From the NCBI GenBank assembly GCA_023450835.1, contig JAEXGM010000045.1:1-35199 (forward strand): 35,199 nt of DNA. Direction: 5' to 3'. The notes under the pieces are model-generated. The model was not told the origin of the DNA, searched no databases, and saw only the letters and a list, made by a program, of their open reading frames with translations. This stretch comes from Bacillota bacterium (GTDB lineage: Bacteria > Bacillota > Clostridia > Lachnospirales > Lachnospiraceae). Position numbers and translations under genes: made by a program. This document shows positions 7,411-14,373 of the stretch, piece by piece (positions within the stretch are counted from its first letter, which is position 1; each line of letters opens with the position of its first letter).

Positions 7411-8086
7411 CCCCCCATACAGTTTTGATATATTTGGGATGTTCTGCACTATCGTGCATTTTCTCTCTTAAATGCCTTATATGGACCATTACCGTATTGT
7501 TGCTGTTAGTAAAATACTTGTCCCCCCATACCTCGTGGAACAAATCCTCCGAACTGACCACCCGCCCGCGTCTGGAACAGAGGACCCAGAGAATTGAAAA
7601 CTCTGTAGGAGTAAGAGACAGTCTCTTTTCATTCAAAGTACATTCATGGGTATCCATATTCAATACTAAGCCGGAAAAGGCAATCCAGTTTTCTTCTTGT
7701 CCTGGCCCGAAAGAATTATATTTGGTAAATCTGCGAAGCTGTGCCTTCACACGGGCAATGAGTTCCAATGGACGAAACGGCTTGGTGATATAGTCGTCCG
7801 CACCCAATGTCAGACCGGTAATCTTATCGATTTCCTCTTCTTTGGCTGTCACCATGATAACCGGAAATTTATGCTTCTCCCTAATTTTCTGGCAGAGAGT
7901 AAAACCATCAATGTCCGGCAGCATGACATCAAGTATCGCAAGCTCCAACTGTTCCGATTCAACACACCGATACGCATCCTGTCCATTATAAAATTTGTAT
8001 ATTTTAAAACCTTCATTTTCTAAATAAACTTCCATTAGATCCGCTATGGACTGCTCATCGTCAACAACCAAAATATTGATATTCAT
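7388..8086 (-). CDS. vanR: VanR-like OmpR-family response regulator, 232 aa
   Basis: Receiver domain (residues 1-115) with acidic pocket DD (9-10), phosphoacceptor Asp53 in ILDVMLPD, and the conserved Lys in DDYITKPFRPLELIARVKAQ. The winged-helix domain follows (about 130-230) with LSLTPTEFSILWVLCSRRG, NNTVMVHIRHLREKM and the ending YIKTVWGVGYKIEK, which recalls enterococcal VanR nearly residue for residue. Similarity is far above generic OmpR-family level. AAGGG lies 10 bases before the ATG. Expected role: when phosphorylated by VanS, activates its own promoter and that of the carboxypeptidase/vanZ unit, both preceded by the same 17-base box. Confidence 0.92.
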   Translation of the reverse strand: MNINILVVDDEQSIADLMEVYLENEGFKIYKFYNGQDAYRCVESEQLELAILDVMLPDIDGFTLCQKIREKHKFPVIMVTAKEEEIDKITGLTLGADDYITKPFRPLELIARVKAQLRRFTKYNSFGPGQEENWIAFSGLVLNMDTHECTLNEKRLSLTPTEFSILWVLCSRRGRVVSSEDLFHEVWGDKYFTNSNNTVMVHIRHLREKMHDSAEHPKYIKTVWGVGYKIEK

Positions 8087-8161
8087 AAGTTCTATCCCTT
8101 CTTCCCGCTAAACAATCATTCCTATAATACTGCAAAACAAAAATTCATATCATCTGATTGT

Positions 8162-8178
8162 CTTATGAAAGTCTTAAG
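8162..8178 (-). promoter_or_regulatory. putative VanR-binding box before vanRS
   Basis: The plus-strand sequence CTTATGAAAGTCTTAAG is shared with 6251-6267 except for three central bases. On the minus strand it reads TTAAGAC-TTTC-ATAAGAC, an 11-base direct repeat. A -10-like TATTAT follows after 32 bases and the vanR start about 76 bases beyond the box, so it fits autoregulation. Confidence 0.6.
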
Positions 8179-8189
8179 GTTTTATTAAT

Positions 8190-8228
8190 ATAAAAGGCTG
8201 CCATATGAAATATCTTTCATAGACAGCC
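8190..8228 (-). terminator. rho-independent terminator after the MerR/PhnB remnant
   Basis: On the minus strand GGCTGTC-TATGAAA (8228-8215) pairs with TTTCATATGGCAGCC (8210-8196) with one bulge, followed by TTTTAT. It marks the end of the unit containing the pseudogene and lies just upstream of the vanR control region. Confidence 0.75.
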
Positions 8229-8249
8229 AAGTATATCTGGAACAGAATA

Positions 8250-8815
8250 TTATATTAAATGAAATTGCCAAGAGGTTCCGAACTTGTCCTTTACAGCTCC
8301 GTACAGCTTGCTCCAAGGCATTTCTTGCATTGGGCAGGTAATTTGTCCTCCATTTTTCATGGCCTCGAACCACTTTCTGACATCACTTTCATTTTGGGTG
8401 CCGACGCTGATGGTGATGTTATTGTTATAAGGCATCTGCATTGGCTTCAACAAATCCTGCACCATAATATCCATTCCTCCGATGTTAATTGATGTCTGAA
8501 AAACATAGTCCTCTTCTTCTTTGGATAATGCAAATCCGGGGTTTGAAGGCAAACTGCCATATGCTATAGAATCCTTTGAAAACAGCCGTTGCCGCTAAGG
8601 GAATTGCATCCGTATGTTTGATTACAAAACCATCTTTTGATTCCACTGGTTCCTTGATAATCGCACATACTTCGATGTCAACATTCTTTTCAGTGTATTC
8701 CTGACAATGATAAATGCAGAGCAACTGTCCTGATAAAGAAGAATGGAGCTTGTTTTCCTAAATAAATGCAAATAACCTTTGCCATAAACTTTGAAAATGC
8801 TCCTATTTTGAACAT
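8250..8815 (-). pseudogene. fused remnant of a MerR-family regulator and a PhnB-like VOC protein
   Basis: Three pieces in different frames join here. An ideal start (AAAGGAGG, 6-base spacing, ATG at 8815) begins with MFKIGAFSK, the usual opening of MerR-family regulators, then diverges and stops. Around 8690-8580 another frame reads EKNVDIEVCAIIKE, ESKDGFVIKHTDAIPLAAT and AVFKG, typical of the effector-binding region of such regulators. From ~8580 to 8250 a third frame gives the C-terminal two-thirds of a PhnB-like glyoxalase-fold protein (SIAYGSLPSNPGFALS, ISVGTQNESDVRKWFEAMKN, EMPWSKLYGAVKDKFGTSW). The winged-helix domain and the PhnB N-terminus are missing. Deletion and frameshifts have merged two genes into a non-functional unit; a 100-residue PhnB fragment from 8552 could still be translated. 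Confidence 0.75.
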
Positions 8816-8835
8816 AAATAACCTCCTTTAAAAAT

Positions 8836-8871
8836 AGAGTACCACTTGACACAATGTCATCGTCAAGTGGT
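8836..8871 (-). promoter_or_regulatory. MerR-type promoter with 19-base spacer
   Basis: On the minus strand TTGACG (8866-8861) is followed after 19 bases by TACTCT (8841-8836). The long spacer is the hallmark of MerR-activated promoters. The spacer lies within an inverted repeat ACCACTTGAC-N11-GTCAAGTGGT (8841-8871), a likely MerR operator. It remains intact although the regulator gene behind it is broken. Confidence 0.7.
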
Positions 8872-8930
8872 ATTTCAATTTTATCTCTGATGATCTTTCA
8901 AAATTTTTGTTGTCTATAAAATACTTCTAA

Positions 8931-8966
8931 AAAACGGGGCAAAATTTGCATTTTTGCCCCGTTTTT
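8931..8966 (-). terminator. rho-independent terminator after the TetR gene
   Basis: AAAACGGGGCAAAA (8931-8944) and TTTTGCCCCGTTTT (8953-8966) form a perfect 14-bp stem with an 8-base loop. On the minus strand it is followed by a T-run and it lies 30 bases after the TetR stop. It is symmetric and could act both ways. Confidence 0.9.
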
Positions 8967-8996
8967 TAACCAATTTCCATTTAAAATCACCACATA

Positions 8997-9611
8997 TTAC
9001 AATTCCAGGTTCAGGCTGCCTTCTTCTGCTCCCAGCATCTGTTCGATAAATCTTTCCAGAACTTTCATTTTAACTTCAAATACTTCTTTATCCGGACAGA
9101 AATAGTATTTGTGCAAGTAATCTCCTATTCCCAAAACAATAATTTCCAGCATTTCTCCGGAAAAAGGCATACTCCAGATGCCTCTTTCAACCCCTTCATT
9201 GATCAATCTCAGAAATAGAGGAGGAATGAGCTCATTAGCCTTTTCTGTAAGTTTATGATGTATTATGGCATTTTCATCTCTGTGCAGATCAGCTGCAAAA
9301 CTTTCATTCTTCTCTCCATATTTCAAAAGGACTTCAAGAAAAAGCACCAACTTCTTTTCAGTACTAAGACTATTGTCTTCCACTAATTCATTAAGTGATA
9401 CCGCAATTTTATCCAGGTATCTTTCGACAACTGCGTTCAGCATTTCATACTTTGAACTGAAGTAGTAATAAAAGAGCCCCTGAGCAACTCCAACCTTCTT
9501 GACAATATCATTTACCGAAGTACTATCAAACCCTTTCTCAATAAATAACGACAGAGCTGTGTCTATTAGCTCATTTTTTCGTTCTTCAGGATATTTAGAT
9601 ATTCTTGTTAT
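8997..9611 (-). CDS. TetR/AcrR family regulator with apparent ATA start, 204 aa
   Basis: The N-terminal helix-turn-helix is complete: TRISKYPEERKNELIDTA, LFIEKGFDSTSVNDIVKKVG, VAQGLFYYYFSSKYEML. The C-terminal ligand/dimer domain follows to EGSLNLEL. The expected initiator position before TRISKYPEER, 7 bases after AGGGGG, reads ATA (9611-9609) instead of ATG; no ATG, GTG or TTG occurs in frame between the upstream stop and the HTH. An ATG exists only at 9443, after the DNA-binding domain. Either ATA or the adjacent ATT initiates weakly, or the start codon has mutated and the gene is nearly silent. It probably represses itself and the hydrolase gene upstream through shared TGACT/AGTCA operators. 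Confidence 0.75.
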   Translation of the reverse strand: MTRISKYPEERKNELIDTALSLFIEKGFDSTSVNDIVKKVGVAQGLFYYYFSSKYEMLNAVVERYLDKIAVSLNELVEDNSLSTEKKLVLFLEVLLKYGEKNESFAADLHRDENAIIHHKLTEKANELIPPLFLRLINEGVERGIWSMPFSGEMLEIIVLGIGDYLHKYYFCPDKEVFEVKMKVLERFIEQMLGAEEGSLNLEL

Positions 9612-9640
9612 AATAAAACCCCCTGCAAAATATATTTATT

Positions 9641-9673
9641 ATTTATTGTAACTCTCTGACTAGTATTCAGTCA
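9641..9673 (-). promoter_or_regulatory. tetR promoter with TetR operator
   Basis: On the minus strand TTGACT (9673-9668 region) is followed after 18 bases by TACAAT. Overlapping the -35 box and spacer is CTGACTAGTATTCAG (9656-9670), a palindrome with one mismatch that, with the flanking TCAATAA, resembles the operator before the hydrolase gene. Confidence 0.6.
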
Positions 9674-9689
9674 ATAAGGATTTATAAGG

Positions 9690-11024
9690 TTACACGATGT
9701 GAAGCCTTATACCTTGAAGAATTTCATCCAATTCTCCACTGTCATGATACTTTTTAATAGAACTCCAATCAGGCTTTGTATAGGATTTTATTATTCCGCT
9801 TTTATCCTTTGAAGCATTGTCCAGCCAATCAAAAACCAAATCTGTCATATCACTTAAAGCTCCCATCTGACAATGGCTGGACGCCCATCCGTCTTCTTCA
9901 ATTCTGTATATCTTAAGTGAAAACGGGCACTTTAGCTGGCTAATAAACTGCATGATTGAGACTGTAGTAACCAAATCGGTCTGCATGATTTCTGCTTCTC
10001 CCATAATCGACAGTATGGGGCATTCAATTTTATCAAAAAGTTCTTTGATGTTGAAAGGCTTCCATGCATTCATAAGCTGGCTTATGGTTGCATCAGGTAT
10101 GCCAAACACCCATCTGTAATGATTGGCAAAGGAGGCAAGCCTCGGCTCTGCTTTTTCCATCATAGCAAACATGGAATCCCTGACCTCCGGTGCAGCATTT
10201 TGAATATCCGGAGGCAGTACAGCTTCATACGCTTCATTTACATCCACAATCGGACCTCCTGAGAGTACGCATGCTCGTATTCTTTTCTCAAATGCAACTG
10301 CACGGGAGGCTAACATAGTTGATAAGGAAAAGCCTATCAAACATATATTATCGGGATCTACGTCATCGCGCTGTAAAAGGTAATCCACAGCGGCTTTTAT
10401 TTCCTCTTCCCATTCTATATGCAGGGGCAAATCCGGGTTCAGCTGCAATGCACTCCACTGGCCGGGACCTTCAAACGTAAGGCAGTTCCAGCCTCTTTCC
10501 GCAGCAGTAAATCCCATCCAGTGAAAGGTCTCTTCATTGCAGGAGTCACCTCCATTAAGCGCTATCAATGTGGGTCTTTTGGCCCTGCCTGCCGGATCAG
10601 CTGAAATGTAATATCCCGGCAGAACGGCTTTGCCAAAAGGAATTTCAGCAATTTCAGCTTTTGATGCACTGTACTTTAGTGCCTTTTGAAACAGTTCACG
10701 GTTCAGTGTGAGATATTTGAGGAGGCGTTCGTCGGTGGGGGGCAGTGAAAACATTGCCGTCCTGTAATAATTGCTTGCCCTGAAATATGCGTTACGAGCT
10801 GAAATCTCCTGCCCGGATTTCTCAGCCTGCTTTGCATAATGAAGAACCTTTTCTGCAACTTTTTCCCATTCAAGTACCCAGCTTTCATCGTTGTCGTCCT
10901 GAACCCGCTCCAAAGCCAAAAGACACTCGTTAATTTCAGCGCCTCCGGTTCCTGCAACCATCAGTGAGCGCACAAATCTGAATGCAAGTGTCCCAATATC
11001 CATGTCCAAGAAATCAAGTTTCAT
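9690..11024 (-). CDS. alpha/beta hydrolase (dipeptidyl-aminopeptidase-like or pseudooxynicotine hydrolase-like), 444 aa
   Basis: A cytoplasmic hydrolase with a helical N-terminal region (~1-130, rich in YFRASNYYRTAMF-type helices) and a C-terminal alpha/beta fold. The oxyanion-loop segment is LIALNGGDSCNEE, and the nucleophile elbow is GFSLS with Ser233 (the usual final Gly of GxSxG is Ser). FEGPGQW and the late GWASSHCQMGA, with the likely catalytic His, are typical of the FrsA/2,6-dihydroxypseudooxynicotine hydrolase group. Substrate unknown. The second ATG (11024) is chosen; AAAGGAG is 9 bases upstream, whereas the first ATG touches it. The operator-bearing promoter and downstream TetR gene suggest induction by a small-molecule substrate. 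Confidence 0.8.
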   Translation of the reverse strand: MKLDFLDMDIGTLAFRFVRSLMVAGTGGAEINECLLALERVQDDNDESWVLEWEKVAEKVLHYAKQAEKSGQEISARNAYFRASNYYRTAMFSLPPTDERLLKYLTLNRELFQKALKYSASKAEIAEIPFGKAVLPGYYISADPAGRAKRPTLIALNGGDSCNEETFHWMGFTAAERGWNCLTFEGPGQWSALQLNPDLPLHIEWEEEIKAAVDYLLQRDDVDPDNICLIGFSLSTMLASRAVAFEKRIRACVLSGGPIVDVNEAYEAVLPPDIQNAAPEVRDSMFAMMEKAEPRLASFANHYRWVFGIPDATISQLMNAWKPFNIKELFDKIECPILSIMGEAEIMQTDLVTTVSIMQFISQLKCPFSLKIYRIEEDGWASSHCQMGALSDMTDLVFDWLDNASKDKSGIIKSYTKPDWSSIKKYHDSGELDEILQGIRLHIV

Positions 11025-11058
11025 AATATCCATCTCCTTTATAATTTTTGATGTGATT

Positions 11059-11088
11059 ATAATATCATACTGACTGTTAGTCAGTCAA
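11059..11088 (-). promoter_or_regulatory. hydrolase promoter with perfect palindromic TetR operator
   Basis: On the minus strand TTGACT (11088-11083) and TATTAT (11064-11059) are spaced by 18 bases. Within the spacer and -35 box lies ACTGACTGTTAGTCAGT (11069-11085), 7-bp arms around 3 bases. The TetR gene two steps downstream carries a related site. Confidence 0.7.
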
Positions 11089-11106
11089 TAACTTCTTGAT
11101 TAAAAA

Positions 11107-11151
11107 ACTAAAAAGAGACTATGTCTCCATTTTTCAAAAGACATAGCCTCC
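11107..11151 (-). terminator. rho-independent terminator after GH9
   Basis: On the minus strand GAGGCTATGTCT pairs with AGACATAGTCTC (one mismatch) across a 12-base loop, followed by TTTTTAGTTTTTT. It ends the GH48-GH9 unit. Confidence 0.85.
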
Positions 11152-11227
11152 AATTTCTCGGATTTTGACCAATCCTCACTTAAACTTTCAATACATTGTG
11201 GTCAAAATAACCTATAAATCATTTCTC

Positions 11228-14176
11228 TTACGGTTCCACACCCCAAGCCAAACTTCCTGCCAGGTAACCGGTGGCTTTACTCCAGTCTGTATAACTGGAG
11301 CCGCTTCCTTCATAGGAATAATCTCCTGTCTGAGTGTAATTTGTCCAGTCCGATTTGGAGAATCTGGCCTGAATTTCTATGGACTGCCCTGCTGCTAAAG
11401 TACCTGCTGCAGAAGTAAAGCCAACTTCCAGGTAATAATCGGCTCCTGTCTTGGCTGACGGCAGTTTTACAAAGGTTCCTGTTACATTAGCTGAACCTGC
11501 GCCGGACCAGTCACACCAGAAATTCTGAGCCTTCTCGCCGTCAATGGTATAATAATAACGGATTTTTACATCCGACAGGTTAATAGCTGTCGTTCCCGTA
11601 TTATACAGCTTAAACCTTGGCATCACACCATTTGTGGTTGCAGATATATTTCCGCTGAACATCTGAACTTTAATATTGCCGGTCACCACTATGGAACTAT
11701 CAATTATTGTTACGGTAAGCACCGGGTCATTTCCCTTATTAAAATCAAAGGTCAGCTCTAATTTTCCTACGGCTTTCGCAGCAAGATAGGATTTAAGAAT
11801 TGTAACCGTATTGCCGGAGACCGTATAATCAGTGCCAAGCGTCAGTGCTGTACTTCCATTCTTAATGCCAACAAAGGTATTCCCATTTAACGTTAATGTT
11901 ACGGGGATATCCTGTTGATTACCTGCGCTCTTATCAAACTGAGCCTGAGTAACCGATATGGTCCCGCTGGGTGTAGAATCTGTTACTGTAACAGTAAGCA
12001 CCGGATCGATACCGGCACTGAAATCAAAGGTAAGTTTTGCTGTACCTGTTGCAAGGCTTGAGAGATAGGAGGAAGCAAGCTTTACCGTACTTCCGTTTAC
12101 CGTATAATCCGTTCCGCTGACCAAGGCTGCGGTGCCGTTTTTGATACTGCTAAGGGTATTTCCGTTATAGTTAACAGCTACGGAAATGTCGGCAGGGACA
12201 TATTTATCAAAGGAAGCAGTAACCGGAGTGATGGAAGAACTGCTGGCAGCATTCCCCGGTTCATTGCCAAATACCTTTACTCCGGCATCATATACCGGAA
12301 TATAAGTTGTTTTAACAACATTTCCGGAAGATACACCGCTTAACTCTGTAAAGGAATAGTCGTTGGCATTACTCCAGAAGGTTGTATTTGTCGGCCCTGA
12401 GATACGGAACTGGATTTCCTTTTTATAAGCTGATTGTCCGCCGGGATAAATCTTTGTTCCTGTAAAATCAACATTTACATAGTAAATATTCTTTGCCGCA
12501 TCCCATGGCAGCAGCTGGGATACTGTTGCTCCTGCATTGTAATTCGTAGTTACGGTCAGATTACTTGCCGTATAACCTGCATTTACAGCCTCTGTAATGT
12601 CTATGAAATACTTAAAGGATAACTTGTCTCCCATTCTGGCCGGCCAGCCTGACTGATTGTTTAGCAATGCCTTAATTTCAATAAAATTACTGCCTGAAGC
12701 ATTGATTCCGGCTTCCACGAAGAATTCATCATTGGTGATTGGTTCAATTGCTTTAAAATTAGCAATGGGTGTTCCGCCGTATTCTCCGTACAATTTAGCG
12801 AGGGCTCCCACAAAACCTGCATTATAGTCGCAGGCAACTTCATTATTTGTATAGTTGCTGATAGTGTCCGTATAACCGTCGTCCTGGCCAGGTCCCCCTA
12901 CCAGAGCACCATAAATAGTATGTCTGTGGTTAGCAGGAGTAGTCTGACTGTCCGCCCAGGAACTGTGTGCCGTTCTGTGGTGCGGATGAACCGGCGGATT
13001 CGTTCCAAAGCCTACTTCATAGCTGCGTCCTGAACTTCCAAGTGCATAATCTACCTGCTGCTTTGCAAAGGTTTTATAGGCGCTGGCTTTCGCTGCACTG
13101 CAGCCGGACCAGTCAGCATATACGCTTGCTAAAAAAGCGGTTGTAGTGGCATACCTTAAAGCTCCCCAGGAATCCAGCCAGGCCAGGCCTTTCGGAGTGT
13201 AGGTGATACGGCTTCCGTTATATCCGGTGCTCCAGTAATCCAGATGCATTTCCGTACTGGTCTTATATATCTGTTTGCCGGTTATTCTGGCAAGCAGCAG
13301 GGCTGCTCCGTAATGTACATCATCCCAATTCTGAGCCCATTTATAAGAAATCGTGGTGGATTGGGGCTCTGTACCCCAATTAGGGACATAGGACTCTGCC
13401 TTATTCAAGTAGGTATTATCTCCGGATGCCATATAAATCCATACGGCAGCCCAGGACAGCTCGTCATAGAAACCACTGTAAGAAGTATAAAAGCCGCTTG
13501 CAGCGGTATAACCGCTGTCACTCTTAGTAGTATCTGCAAAGGAGTACAATTCCTTGGCATGCTTCAGGCAAGTTGCCGCATAAGCCGGATCACTTTCCGC
13601 AAATACTGCTGCTGCAGCAGCCAAAGCCGCGGCGGCTTCTGCAGATACCGTAGAGCCGGGGCTGGTCAGATCTACCTTATAAGAAGGTCTGTCCATCTGC
13701 ATCACTTCTGCCGGTCCCCACCAGGAATGGTCTGTATTGCCATTGCCTACCTGATAGTAGAATACATTTGCCGACGGATGGCATTTGATAAGATAATCCG
13801 TTACCCACTTAATTTGCTTTAACAGATAGTCTAACTGTCCGCTCTTACTTAAGGCTTCCCTTGATTCATAGACGCTCCATGCAAGCATGGCGGCTGAATA
13901 TGACATGGGCAGATTGAATTTCACATGGTCACCGGCATCATACCATCCACCGGTCAAATCCAGACCAACATCGGAACCGTCAGTCATACCGGAATCTCCT
14001 CTCCAGTTGTTGCGAATATCACTTGGAAGGTCACCGGACTGTTGGAACTCATAAAACATAATTGCTTTTTGTAATGCTTCCCCATAATTATAATTTGTTT
14101 CAGCTTTAGCCGTCTGTAGATATAATCCGGATGTCAGTAAACACACCGTAAGAATAAGACTAATCACTTTACGCAT
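11228..14176 (-). CDS. GH9 endo/exocellulase: GH9-CBM3c-X2-X2-CBM3, 982 aa
   Basis: A secreted processive-type cellulase. Start at 14176 is set by AGGAGG 6 bases upstream; a signal peptide (1-25, ending AKA) follows. The GH9 domain (~27-468) has WYDAGDHVKF (Asp80/Asp83, base and nucleophile-water binding), HHRTAHSSW, and the general acid Glu446 in NYTNNEVACDYNAG. CBM3c (~475-640) starts PIANFKAIEP and is fused directly to the catalytic domain, the arrangement that confers processivity. Two X2 (CBM_X2) modules (~646-735, ~736-828) and a cellulose-binding CBM3 (~833-982, with NFWCDWS and DYYLEVGF) complete it. There is no dockerin, so it acts as a free enzyme. It lies directly downstream of GH48, its classical synergy partner, and shares the same tail modules. 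L. phytofermentans has an equivalent pair. Confidence 0.95.
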   Translation of the reverse strand: MRKVISLILTVCLLTSGLYLQTAKAETNYNYGEALQKAIMFYEFQQSGDLPSDIRNNWRGDSGMTDGSDVGLDLTGGWYDAGDHVKFNLPMSYSAAMLAWSVYESREALSKSGQLDYLLKQIKWVTDYLIKCHPSANVFYYQVGNGNTDHSWWGPAEVMQMDRPSYKVDLTSPGSTVSAEAAAALAAAAAVFAESDPAYAATCLKHAKELYSFADTTKSDSGYTAASGFYTSYSGFYDELSWAAVWIYMASGDNTYLNKAESYVPNWGTEPQSTTISYKWAQNWDDVHYGAALLLARITGKQIYKTSTEMHLDYWSTGYNGSRITYTPKGLAWLDSWGALRYATTTAFLASVYADWSGCSAAKASAYKTFAKQQVDYALGSSGRSYEVGFGTNPPVHPHHRTAHSSWADSQTTPANHRHTIYGALVGGPGQDDGYTDTISNYTNNEVACDYNAGFVGALAKLYGEYGGTPIANFKAIEPITNDEFFVEAGINASGSNFIEIKALLNNQSGWPARMGDKLSFKYFIDITEAVNAGYTASNLTVTTNYNAGATVSQLLPWDAAKNIYYVNVDFTGTKIYPGGQSAYKKEIQFRISGPTNTTFWSNANDYSFTELSGVSSGNVVKTTYIPVYDAGVKVFGNEPGNAASSSSITPVTASFDKYVPADISVAVNYNGNTLSSIKNGTAALVSGTDYTVNGSTVKLASSYLSSLATGTAKLTFDFSAGIDPVLTVTVTDSTPSGTISVTQAQFDKSAGNQQDIPVTLTLNGNTFVGIKNGSTALTLGTDYTVSGNTVTILKSYLAAKAVGKLELTFDFNKGNDPVLTVTIIDSSIVVTGNIKVQMFSGNISATTNGVMPRFKLYNTGTTAINLSDVKIRYYYTIDGEKAQNFWCDWSGAGSANVTGTFVKLPSAKTGADYYLEVGFTSAAGTLAAGQSIEIQARFSKSDWTNYTQTGDYSYEGSGSSYTDWSKATGYLAGSLAWGVEP

Positions 14177-14197
14177 ACAAAACCTCCTTCTTATGGA

Positions 14198-14277
14198 CAG
14201 CGTATCCATAGAGGCCAGGCATATGATTTAGCAGAATAGCAAATCCATGTCTCCCCCATTTAACGATGGATACGCTG
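14198..14277 (-). promoter_or_regulatory. long-looped 12-bp inverted repeat in the GH48-GH9 intergenic region
   Basis: CAGCGTATCCAT (14198-14209) and ATGGATACGCTG (14266-14277) are perfect inverted copies around a 56-base loop, ending about 12 bases before the GH9 ribosome binding site. There is no T-run, so it is not a terminator. It may be a processing or mRNA-stabilising hairpin that adjusts GH9 versus GH48 expression. Confidence 0.6.
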
Positions 14278-14373
14278 ACTCTATATAAGTTACCCTTAAT
14301 TTTTTGCATGAACCCTTTCCGTCCGTTTTATAGATTACATGCAGGTTTTTGTTTTGGAATCTTAAGCCATGGT

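Noticed and set aside
13244..13822. 192-codon plus-strand frame inside GH9
   Set aside because: Antisense to a well-conserved catalytic domain, with no start context; codon shadow only.
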